Shown here: piece after piece, positions 50,099 to 57,114 of the stretch
Layout of the letters: every line of letters starts with the position of its first letter
How positions within the stretch are numbered: position 1 is the stretch's first letter
Origin: JACMLC01 sp963720235
GTDB lineage: Bacteria > Acidobacteriota > Blastocatellia > Pyrinomonadales > Pyrinomonadaceae
DNA: 64,000 nt
Direction: 5' to 3'
NCBI GenBank assembly: GCA_963720235.1
Contig: OY970389.1
Span: 3,596,001-3,660,000 of the forward strand
Made by a program: the position numbers and the translations under genes
Notes under the pieces: generated by a model
What the model was told of the DNA's origin: nothing
The model's database searches: none
Seen by the model: only the letters and a program-made list of their open reading frames with translations

Positions 50099-51172
50099 AT
50101 GGCTCTTAACGAAACGATTTTCCTGACAGGCTTTCCGGGCTTCATCGCCGGGCGGCTCGTCAAACGCTTAGCGACGGAAGGCGCGCGCTTTCTGCTTCTG
50201 GTCCAACCCGCCTTCGCCGCACTCGCCCACAAAGAGGCCGCACGCCTCGCAACGGAAACGGGCATGCCTCCCGAAAACTTTCGCATCCTCGAAGGCGACA
50301 TCACACAAACAGACCTCGCGCTCTCTAAAGCAGATTCACAACTGGCCGCGAGCGAGACGACCATGCTCTTTCATCTCGCAGCCATCTACGACCTTGCTGT
50401 CACACGCGACATTGCCCTGCGCGTCAACGTCGAAGGCACGCGCCACGTCAATCACTTCGCGCTTGAAAAGCTGCGCGGCCTGCGACGCTATCATTACGTC
50501 TCGACCTGTTACGTCGCAGGGCTTCGCAAAGGCTTGATACGCGAAACTGAGTTGGAACACGCGGCTGGCTTTCGCAATTTTTATGAAGAGACGAAATACC
50601 TTGCCGAGTTGGAAGTCGAAGAGTTGAAAACAAAACTGCCTGTCACAATCCATCGCCCTTCCGTTGTCTGCGGCGATTCGCGCACGGGCGAGACAGCAAA
50701 GTACGATGGCATCTATTACCTGATTCATTACCTGCGCATGCGCCCCGGCCTGCTCTCGCTCTTTAACATTGGGAACGCAAAAGTGCGCCTCAACCTTGTG
50801 CCTGTGGACTTTGTCGTCGAAGCAATGGCCGCGCTCGCTGATGACGAGCATGCCATCGGAGCCACAGTCCAACTCGCAGACCCCGCGCCACTGACTTCAA
50901 AAGAACTCTTCGACACGATAGCCGCCAGCCTCGCAGGGCATGCCTCGCGCATGACTATTCCAGCCCCGCTCGTCTATAGAACATTGATGCTTCCCTTCTC
51001 GCCAAAAATCTCCGGCCTCCCGCGCTCCGCCGTCCCCTACTTCTTCCTCAATCAAACCTACGACACCGCGCTGGCCCAAAAACTCCTCACACCGCACGGC
51101 GTTCGTTGCCCTTCATTCCCCACTTACGTTGACAACCTCGTCTCTTTCGTCGCCACCCATCCGAAGTTATAA
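50099..51172 (+). CDS. Extended SDR, fatty-acyl-reductase-like (NAD_binding_4 type)
   Basis: 357 residues from ATG 50099. Cofactor motif TGFPGFIAGRLVKRL. The catalytic pair is in FYEETKYLAELE (YxxxK), with HLAAIYDLAVTRDIALRVN and RPSVVCGDSRTGET as in the male-sterility / acyl-reductase branch. It may reduce an acyl thioester or a sterol-like substrate. The ATG sits 16 bp after an F1 hairpin, which therefore forms part of the leader. Confidence 0.85.
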   Translation: MALNETIFLTGFPGFIAGRLVKRLATEGARFLLLVQPAFAALAHKEAARLATETGMPPENFRILEGDITQTDLALSKADSQLAASETTMLFHLAAIYDLAVTRDIALRVNVEGTRHVNHFALEKLRGLRRYHYVSTCYVAGLRKGLIRETELEHAAGFRNFYEETKYLAELEVEELKTKLPVTIHRPSVVCGDSRTGETAKYDGIYYLIHYLRMRPGLLSLFNIGNAKVRLNLVPVDFVVEAMAALADDEHAIGATVQLADPAPLTSKELFDTIAASLAGHASRMTIPAPLVYRTLMLPFSPKISGLPRSAVPYFFLNQTYDTALAQKLLTPHGVRCPSFPTYVDNLVSFVATHPKL

Positions 51173-51263
51173 GAAACCCACAGAGCCTCTGTGCAGAAAA
51201 CCCCCTTCGGCGTTATATTCGTGGAGTTTATTTTAGCGGCGGACTTTGAAAGGAGTTTTTGCG

Positions 51264-53690
51264 TTGTCCCCAAAACCTCTACCCACCGGAGCGATAGAAG
51301 TCTTCTACTCTTATTCCCACAAGGACGAAGAACTGCGCGACCAGCTAGAGAATCATCTGACCATGCTCAGACGTGATGGCATTATTAAAGGATGGCACGA
51401 CAGAAGAATCAGCGCAGGACAGGAATGGGACGGCAAGATTGACGAGCATTTAAATTCAGCCGGGATAATCCTGCTGCTGGTCAGCGCGGATTTCCTCGCC
51501 TCGAATTATTGCTATGACATTGAAGTAAAACGCGCGATGGAGAGGCATGATTCCGGCGACGCCTGCGTGATTCCGATTATCCTGCGCCCCTGCGACTGGC
51601 AGAAAGCGTCTTTCGGCAAAGTTCAGGCATTGCCCAAAGACGCAAAGCCCATCACTCTTTGGCCCAACCGTGACGAAGCTTTTCTGGATGTTGCCAAAGG
51701 CATTCGCAATGCTGTCGAAGAAAGAAGCTCACAAAATCGCACTGAGACTTCAGCTTCTACTGAAGCTGAAGTCTCAAAATCTGCTCCGCGTCTTAATATC
51801 CCCCGTCCTCCTTTCATCGGCTTTGTCGCCCGCCGCGACGAGCACGGGCGTGACCTCGTGGAGCGTCTGAAGGAAGAACTCGCTTCACAAGAAAAGCCGC
51901 ACATCACACTCTCAGGGCCGGGCGGAGTGGGCAAGACGACGCTCGCCGCAGAAGCCGCGCGTGGATTAGAAGCAGAGTTTGAAGGACGCATTGTATGGAG
52001 CCGTGCTGAGGGCCGCGCGGATTTCACGCTCTCTACATTGCTTGACGACATCGTCACACAACTGGGTCGCCCAGACCTCCGCACGCTCGCCATTGATGCG
52101 AAAGCCGCGCAGGTTTACGAGTTGATTTCCAATCCTCCAGCTCTCGTCGTGCTTGATAACTACGAGACGATTTCCGACGAGGCGAAAAAACTCATAGAAG
52201 AATGGCTCGCTGACGCGCAATGCTCCGCGCTTATCACTTCACGCCAGAGGATTAACACGACGCGCAACATCAAAGTCGCAGCCATGTCACGCGAAGAAGC
52301 GCAGGAATTTCTGGAAAAAGTTATCGGGCAGACACAGGACTCTCAGATTTTCTCCACAGAAATTCGCCAGCGCATCTACGAGACGGCGGAGGCCAACCCG
52401 TTCGTCATGCAATGGGTCGTCGGGCAGATTGACTACGGCGCGCAAGAACCGGATACGGTGCTCGAAGAACTAAAACAAGGCGAAGGCGACGCCGCACAGC
52501 GCGTCTTTGACCGCTCTTACAATCTGCCGCAACTTGGCGACGATGGACGCGCGGCCCTGCTCGCCCTCTCGCTCTTTTCCCCCAGCGCATCACGCGAAGC
52601 ACTTGCAACAGTCGCCGGATTCGATGATTCGGCGCGCGTCAACGAGGCCATCAAAAACCTGCGCGCGTTATGGTTGATTAAGGGGACAGATGAAAATAGC
52701 CGCTTCACCATCGAAGGCTTGACGCGCAGCTTAGCCCTCGCACGACTATCAAAAGACGACCGCGCCGACGAGTTCCGTCAGCGGTTCGTCGTGCACTTTC
52801 TCGCTTACGCTCAAGCGCACGCACAAAAAACTGGAGAGGATTTCGCTGCAATGGAAGCGGAGAGAGAGAATCTGTTGGCTGCAATGGATGTGGCATTCCA
52901 GAGGCAAGACTGGATAAGTGTGATGATAATTCGTGCTGCATTGGAAGAGTTTTTAGACCTGCGCGGGCACTGGGACAAGGCAATCCAATATGGCGAGCAG
53001 GCAGTGCAGGCAGCACACCATGTTGGCAATGAGCAAGCACTGGCCTATTTCACAAATAACTTAGCTGTCATCCACCATCAGCGGGGGAACTTAGAAGAAG
53101 CACAACGACTCTATGATAAGAGTTTGGAGATTAGAAAGAAGCTTGGGGAACAGATTAGCATCGCCCCGACGCTGCATAATTTGGCGATAATTGCGCAAGC
53201 TCAAGGCGAGATAAACGAAGCACGACGACTCTATAATGAGAGCTTGGAGATTGCAAAGAAGCTAGGTCACCAGAGAGGCATTGCTCAAACCCTGCATCAG
53301 CTAGGAAAACTTGCGCGAGGTCAAGGCGAGATAGACGAAGCGCGACGACTCTATAATGAAAGCTTGGAAATTAACAGGAAGCTTGGAGATCAGAGCGGCA
53401 TCGCTGTTACTTTGCATGCATTGGCTATATTGGTAAAGTCGCAGGGAGAATTAAAGGAAGCACGCCGACTCTATGAGGAAAGTCTAGCCATCACAGAAGA
53501 ACTTGGTGATAAGAGTAATCTTGCGCTGATTTTTTATAATTTGGGCTTTCTTGAAGAAGAGGAAGGAAATAAAGTGGAAGCTGCGAGATTGTGGCGCGAG
53601 GCGTTGAGTATATTTGAGAGGCTTGGTTCACCGAAGGCTGAGATGGTGCGGCGAGAGTTAGAGAGATTTGATGGCGAAGCGGGAGGGTAA
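51264..53690 (+). CDS. TIR-STAND NTPase-TPR protein (candidate antiphage sensor)
   Basis: 808 residues from TTG 51264 with AGGAG 8 nt upstream. Residues 10-135 form a TIR domain (IEVFYSYSHKDEELRDQLEN) with candidate catalytic Glu87 in NYCYDIEVKRAM. Residues 190-560 are a STAND/NB-ARC ATPase: Walker A GPGGVGKTT (218-226), Walker B ALVVLDNYE (293-301), sensor TSRQRIN and a winged-helix-like region. From about 600 there are five 40-residue TPRs encoded by near-identical 120-bp DNA units (53041-53640). TIR domains of this type cleave NAD+ when the STAND module oligomerises on a trigger (family knowledge). No partner effector is needed. It lies next to the third XRE module. Confidence 0.88.
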   Translation: MSPKPLPTGAIEVFYSYSHKDEELRDQLENHLTMLRRDGIIKGWHDRRISAGQEWDGKIDEHLNSAGIILLLVSADFLASNYCYDIEVKRAMERHDSGDACVIPIILRPCDWQKASFGKVQALPKDAKPITLWPNRDEAFLDVAKGIRNAVEERSSQNRTETSASTEAEVSKSAPRLNIPRPPFIGFVARRDEHGRDLVERLKEELASQEKPHITLSGPGGVGKTTLAAEAARGLEAEFEGRIVWSRAEGRADFTLSTLLDDIVTQLGRPDLRTLAIDAKAAQVYELISNPPALVVLDNYETISDEAKKLIEEWLADAQCSALITSRQRINTTRNIKVAAMSREEAQEFLEKVIGQTQDSQIFSTEIRQRIYETAEANPFVMQWVVGQIDYGAQEPDTVLEELKQGEGDAAQRVFDRSYNLPQLGDDGRAALLALSLFSPSASREALATVAGFDDSARVNEAIKNLRALWLIKGTDENSRFTIEGLTRSLALARLSKDDRADEFRQRFVVHFLAYAQAHAQKTGEDFAAMEAERENLLAAMDVAFQRQDWISVMIIRAALEEFLDLRGHWDKAIQYGEQAVQAAHHVGNEQALAYFTNNLAVIHHQRGNLEEAQRLYDKSLEIRKKLGEQISIAPTLHNLAIIAQAQGEINEARRLYNESLEIAKKLGHQRGIAQTLHQLGKLARGQGEIDEARRLYNESLEINRKLGDQSGIAVTLHALAILVKSQGELKEARRLYEESLAITEELGDKSNLALIFYNLGFLEEEEGNKVEAARLWREALSIFERLGSPKAEMVRRELERFDGEAGG
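53041..53640 (+). repeat. 120-bp tandem repeats encoding TPR units
   Basis: GACTCTATAATGA(G/A)AGCTTGGA-type words recur every 120 bp at about 53107, 53227, 53347 and 53467. The high DNA similarity suggests recent unit duplication. Confidence 0.75.
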
Positions 53691-53694
53691 TGGG

Positions 53695-54003
53695 TTAGCG
53701 TTTGCGTGAGGTCAGTTTGTGTTTGATGCCTGTGTGGTGGGCTGTGCCGGGGAGTTTGGTGGGGAGGTCTAGGTCGTCGTCGATGAGGTCTTCGACGTAG
53801 ATGCCTGCGAGGCGGGCGTAGCGCAAGAGAATCATGAGCGGAGGCTCGTTTTTTCCCAGTTCGTATTTCGAGATAGTTGTGTAATCAATCTCTTCCTCGG
53901 CTTGCAGACGTTTGTGCATCTCCGTTTGAGAAAATCCCAGAGCATTCCGTATCTGTAAAAGCTTTTCGGCAAGGCGTGCCGGTCTCGGACGTGCGCTGCC
54001 CAT
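53695..54003 (-). CDS. XRE-family helix-turn-helix regulator (paralogue 3)
   Basis: 102 residues, MGSARPRPARLAEKLLQIRN. The HTH is in NALGFSQTEMHKRLQ with YTTISKYELGKNEPPLMILL, and the C-terminal signature IDDDLDLPTKLPG is shared with paralogues 1 and 2. AGGAGG lies 9 nt before the ATG inside the hairpin TCAGGAGGAATTTCCTGA, which could hide the ribosome site. It is convergent with the TIR-STAND gene with only 4 bp between the stop codons. Confidence 0.88.
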   Translation of the reverse strand: MGSARPRPARLAEKLLQIRNALGFSQTEMHKRLQAEEEIDYTTISKYELGKNEPPLMILLRYARLAGIYVEDLIDDDLDLPTKLPGTAHHTGIKHKLTSRKR

Positions 54004-54051
54004 CAGGAAATTCCTCCTGATGAAACAGAAATTGTCTTCGGCAGCTTGCTT

Positions 54052-54071
54052 TTATGGATAACTATCCATAA
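54052..54071. promoter_or_regulatory. Palindromic operator candidate, module 3
   Basis: TTATGGATAACTATCCATAA has 9-bp perfect arms and a 2-bp centre, in the same relative place as the palindromes at 2123 and 15049 but with a different sequence. Confidence 0.6.
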
Positions 54072-54090
54072 AATATGCCTGCGCATTTGT

Positions 54091-54199
54091 TTCGCCGTGA
54101 GAGTGAACCTTTCATCTCGAACGGCGATGCTCATCACTCTTCTTTGAGGTTGAGGCGTGAGCTACGCATTGGCCGTCGCTGGTGTTGTCAAATACGAAA
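54091..54199 (+). promoter_or_regulatory. Conserved ~110-bp element, copy 3
   Basis: Begins TTCGCCGTGAGAGTGAACC and contains GGCGATGCTCATCACTCTTC. In this copy the shared reading frame does not lead into the downstream gene, which argues against a protein-coding role. Confidence 0.8.
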
Positions 54200-54258
54200 G
54201 CAGCGACAAGATAGCAGATGCTTGCGGCAGCCGTCACCTCTCAAATTCCTCTGGCCCA

Positions 54259-54573
54259 ATGGAACAGCAGAGCAAGCTCATCACAGGACGCATGCACCGG
54301 AGCGGATTTTATTTCTACTGCCCGCGCTGTGAGCTTTCGTTTCCGCATCCGCCGCACATGGAATCGTTCTATCGCATCGGCTACGGCTTCTGCTGGTATT
54401 GCGTGCAGTGGATACCTTTAGAGGGCGGCGACAAGAAAGGCATCGTGCGCTTGGACGGCGAAGGAAAGCTTTATACGGAATATTACGAGGCGGAAGACAG
54501 GCGCAAGGCTTTGGAGCACGAGCGTCGGGTGAGAAAGTTGTGCGGGCTTGATAAGCCACGAAAGAAAAAATAA
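54259..54573 (+). CDS. Small zinc-ribbon-like protein, unknown
   Basis: 104 residues from ATG 54259 (a start at 54292 is possible). Two CxxC knuckles are visible: FYCPRCELSFPHPPHME and GFCWYCVQWIPLEGG. A charged helical tail follows, YYEAEDRRKALEHERRVRKL, then KPRKKK. It replaces the receiver gene found in the other two XRE modules. It may bind zinc and nucleic acid or protein. No ribosome site is evident. Confidence 0.65.
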   Translation: MEQQSKLITGRMHRSGFYFYCPRCELSFPHPPHMESFYRIGYGFCWYCVQWIPLEGGDKKGIVRLDGEGKLYTEYYEAEDRRKALEHERRVRKLCGLDKPRKKK

Positions 54574-54577
54574 AGCA

Positions 54578-54691
54578 GTTTCGCGCAAAGGCGCAAAGAC
54601 GCAAAGAAAGCACGCAAAGAGTTGAATGGCTCTTTAGCTTGAATGCTTTCTTCGCATCTTTCTTTGCGCCTTTGCGCCTTTGCGGGAGACG
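54578..54691. repeat. Hairpin repeat F1, copy f
   Basis: GTTTCGCGCAAAGGCGCAAA faces TTTGCGCCTTTGCGGGAGAC. The loop AGAGTTGAATGGCTCTTTAG then CTTGAATGC is the F1a-type core in reverse. Confidence 0.88.
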
Positions 54692-54714
54692 TGTCTTTTT
54701 CTGCTCACCTGCGC

Positions 54715-54745
54715 TTGACAATTCCGCAATTTAGAATTATTCTAA
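54715..54745 (+). promoter_or_regulatory. Promoter with overlapping PerR/Fur-box of the Fur-family gene
   Basis: TTGACA (54715-54720), a 17-nt spacer, TATTCT (54738-54743). The palindrome TTAGAATTATTCTAA (54731-54745, 7-1-7) covers the -10 and resembles the PerR box. It implies autorepression of the gene at 54764. Confidence 0.75.
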
Positions 54746-54763
54746 TTCCAGATTAGAACAATC

Positions 54764-55165
54764 ATGGCAAAAGATATTGGAAATCAGGGCGGTGGATTGA
54801 CGCGGCAGCGCGAGGCCGTGTTGGGTGTGATTCGCGGGAGCGAGGAGCATCTGACGGCGGGCGAGATTTACGAGCGGGCGCGAAAGGTGCTGCCTTCGAT
54901 TAGCTATGCGACTGTCTATAACTCGCTCAGGTATTTGAAGGATGTGGGCCTTGTGCATGAAGTCCAGTTTGGCAACGGCGCGAGCCGTTATGACCGTGAG
55001 ACTGAGAGGCATGACCATGCTTTGTGCACCGCATGCGGCAAGCTTGTGGATTTCGATTTAGATTTATCTGCGGATTTGATGCGGACGGCTGCGCGCCGCT
55101 CAAGCTTTAAGCCTGAATCAATTCATTTGACCCTGCGAGGTCTTTGTCCTGATTGTCGCTCTTGA
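54764..55165 (+). CDS. Fur-family regulator, PerR-like
   Basis: 133 residues. Winged-helix DNA-binding part LTRQREAVLGVIRGSEEHLT, AGEIYERARKVLPSISYATV and YNSLRYLKDVGLVHE. Structural zinc Cys88, Cys91, Cys128 and Cys131 (CTACGK and CPDCRS), with His-rich ETERHDHALC. Together with the upstream operator and the downstream peroxiredoxin, this points to peroxide sensing by Fe-catalysed His oxidation (family knowledge) rather than iron uptake control. Confidence 0.9.
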   Translation: MAKDIGNQGGGLTRQREAVLGVIRGSEEHLTAGEIYERARKVLPSISYATVYNSLRYLKDVGLVHEVQFGNGASRYDRETERHDHALCTACGKLVDFDLDLSADLMRTAARRSSFKPESIHLTLRGLCPDCRS

Positions 55166-55260
55166 ATGTGTGAAGCGGTTTTATGATGCAATAGTAGCGC
55201 GCACATGCTGCGCGTTTGAGATAAACAACAAAATTTTCTGATGAGAAAGTGGAGGAATTA

Positions 55261-55827
55261 ATGCAAGCAACAGCTACAGCTAGAGAATCAGCGATGGTCG
55301 GCCAGCCCGCGCCGGATTTCGATATGGCCTCGACCAAAAACATGGAGAAGCTCAACGAGAACGTGAAGCTCTCCGATTATCAAGGCAAGTGGGTCGTCCT
55401 TTTGTTCTACCCGTTAGACTTTACTTTCGTCTGCCCGACGGAGTTGACCACTTTCAGCGACCGCTACGAAGACTTTGAAGCCATCGGCGCGGACATCATA
55501 GGCGTCTCGACGGATTCTGTCTTTTCGCATCGCGCGTGGGTCAACACGCCGCGCGACAAGGGCGGCGTGGCAGATTTGAAATACCCGCTCGCGTCGGATG
55601 TGACCAAGCAGGTGGCGCGCGACTACGGCGTGCTGATTGAAGACAAGGGCATCGCGCTTCGCGGTCTCTTTGTGATTGATCCAGAAGGCGTGTTGCGCTA
55701 CAAGGTCGTGCATGATCTGAACGTCGGACGCTCTGCCGAAGAGACCTTGCGCGTCATACAGGCTTTGCAGACCGGCGGACTCTGCAAGGCTGACTGGAAG
55801 CCGGGTCAGGAAACTATCAACGCCTAA
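55261..55827 (+). CDS. 2-Cys peroxiredoxin (AhpC/Prx1 type)
   Basis: 188 residues from ATG 55261 with GGAGGA upstream. Peroxidatic Cys58 is in LDFTFVCPTELTTF and resolving Cys175 in GGLCKADWKPG. It reduces hydrogen peroxide and organic peroxides using a thioredoxin-like donor. It is probably controlled by the PerR-like gene 95 bp upstream. A thioredoxin-fold gene follows in the same direction. Confidence 0.96.
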   Translation: MQATATARESAMVGQPAPDFDMASTKNMEKLNENVKLSDYQGKWVVLLFYPLDFTFVCPTELTTFSDRYEDFEAIGADIIGVSTDSVFSHRAWVNTPRDKGGVADLKYPLASDVTKQVARDYGVLIEDKGIALRGLFVIDPEGVLRYKVVHDLNVGRSAEETLRVIQALQTGGLCKADWKPGQETINA

Positions 55828-55838
55828 TTAGCTTTGAA

Positions 55839-55898
55839 GAGTAATGAGTGATAAGTGATGAGAGAAGAGCAAGCATTTTTCTTATCACTTATCACTTT
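55839..55898. repeat. Hairpin with TAATGAGTGATAAGTGATG arms
   Basis: GTAATGAGTGATAAGTGATG faces TTATCACTTATCACTTT around AGCAAGCATTT. It lies between peroxiredoxin and the thioredoxin-like gene and resembles the short copy at 16862. Confidence 0.7.
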
Positions 55899-55917
55899 TA
55901 ATTAGAGGTTAAAAGTT

Positions 55918-56391
55918 ATGCCAATGAGAATTGGGACGGAGATGCCGAAGCTGGATGGCGCGACAGAGTGGTTTGGCGCAACGCAGGCTCATGCAGAGGA
56001 AGAGAGCAAAGGCCATCCGACGCTCGTACACTTCTGGTCTGTGAGCTGCGGCATCTGCAAAGACAATATGCCGCAGGTCGCGCAATGGCGTGAGCAGAAA
56101 CGCGAGAGCGGCCTTCGTGTGATTGCCGTGCACATGCCGCGCTATGAGGCTGACACGGATGTCGAAGCCGTGCGCGAAGCCATCTCGAAATACAACATCA
56201 CAGAGCCTTGCGCGGTTGATAACCAGCACAAGCTGCGTGATGCTTTTCAGAACGCGGATGGTTATGTGCCTGCTTATTATTTGTTCGACGCGGAAGGCAA
56301 GCTGAAGAGTTTCGCGGCGGGCGAGCGAGGATTCAGTATGGTCTCGGCTGCGCTGGATAGAATGATGGCTGCTAAAGAAGCGACAGCATAA
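55918..56391 (+). CDS. TlpA/ResA-type thioredoxin-fold protein
   Basis: 157 residues without a signal peptide. The redox pair Cys44/Cys47 is in FWSVSCGICKDNMPQ, with the cis-Pro loop DGYVPAYYLFDAEG later. Such proteins reduce disulfides in partner proteins. Being next to the peroxiredoxin gene, it may be its electron donor (inference). The cytosolic location is deduced from the lack of a signal. Confidence 0.88.
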   Translation: MPMRIGTEMPKLDGATEWFGATQAHAEEESKGHPTLVHFWSVSCGICKDNMPQVAQWREQKRESGLRVIAVHMPRYEADTDVEAVREAISKYNITEPCAVDNQHKLRDAFQNADGYVPAYYLFDAEGKLKSFAAGERGFSMVSAALDRMMAAKEATA

Positions 56392-56406
56392 GCTGATAAA
56401 AACAGA

Positions 56407-56482
56407 GTTTCCCGCAAAGGCGCAAAGACGCAAAGAAAGACAAGTTGCTTTTCTTTGCGTCTTTGCGCCTTTGCGGGAAATT
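56407..56482. repeat. Hairpin repeat F1, copy g
   Basis: GTTTCCCGCAAAGGCGCAAA faces TTTGCGCCTTTGCGGGAAAT with loop AAGACAAGTTGCTTT, the reverse of the loop of the copy at 63534. It sits between convergent genes. Confidence 0.88.
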
Positions 56483-56492
56483 TTTCTTTTTC

Positions 56493-57023
56493 TTAAAAAA
56501 GCTTGTCTGCCAACCATGCCAACAGATAAATGCTGACTGCGATTGAGCCGAAGAGCAGGCAGAGTAGAATCAGAATTATTACGCCGACGAAGAGCCAATC
56601 GCTGGCCCTTCCCTTCTTCGCTTCTTCGGCAGAAACAGTCGCGCGCTCGCGCAATAGCTCGACATTCATCTGGTTTGATTTCCAGACAAAATCAAAGAGG
56701 TCGCCAACAACCGGCACGGCTCCCAAAAGATAATCAATCCCGATATTGAAACCCATCCGCAGGAGCGTGATTTTCGGGACGCGATAGCGCACGCCCGCGG
56801 CGAGTATGTAGAAGGAGACGAGCGAGCTTGCTGTATCGCCTATGCCCGGTATCAGGCCGACGAGCGCATCGAGGCCGAAACGCCAGCCGACCCCTGGGAT
56901 GCGAAACAAGCCATCCATCCAACGGCTCAACTGGTCAAGGCTCTCTTCGACCTCGACCTTGCGACGCGCTAAAGGCTCACGCCCTTTGACCTCAAGCTCT
57001 TCCTGCAATTTGTATTCTCTCAT
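56493..57023 (-). CDS. DUF4112 membrane protein
   Basis: 176 residues from ATG 57023. The core LDQLSRWMDGLFRIPGVGWR, FGLDALVGLIPGIGDTASS and GAVPVVGDLFDFVWKSNQMN is the DUF4112 domain. One clear C-terminal helix (FVGVIILILLCLLFGSIAVS) and amphipathic segments suggest membrane association. Function is unknown. The ORF to 57083 reads into a hairpin repeat and is rejected. Confidence 0.88.
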   Translation of the reverse strand: MREYKLQEELEVKGREPLARRKVEVEESLDQLSRWMDGLFRIPGVGWRFGLDALVGLIPGIGDTASSLVSFYILAAGVRYRVPKITLLRMGFNIGIDYLLGAVPVVGDLFDFVWKSNQMNVELLRERATVSAEEAKKGRASDWLFVGVIILILLCLLFGSIAVSIYLLAWLADKLF

Positions 57024-57029
57024 GTAAAA

Positions 57030-57102
57030 GTCTGGAGTCTGGAGTCTGGAGTCTGGAGTCAAAAGCAAAGACTCTTGACTCACGACTCCAGACTCCAGAC
57101 TG
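57030..57102. repeat. Hairpin with GTCTGGAGTCTGGAGTC arms
   Basis: Tandem TCTGGAG units face ACTCCAGACTCCAGACTG around a loop AAAAGCAAAGACTCTTGACT. It is located between the DUF4112 and M1-like genes. Confidence 0.8.
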
Positions 57103-57114
57103 TCCTTACTGTCC

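Noticed and set aside
54075..54332. ORF MPAHLFRRESEPFIS across element copy 3
   Set aside because: It overlaps the zinc-ribbon gene in another frame and has no ribosome site; evidence points to a non-coding element.
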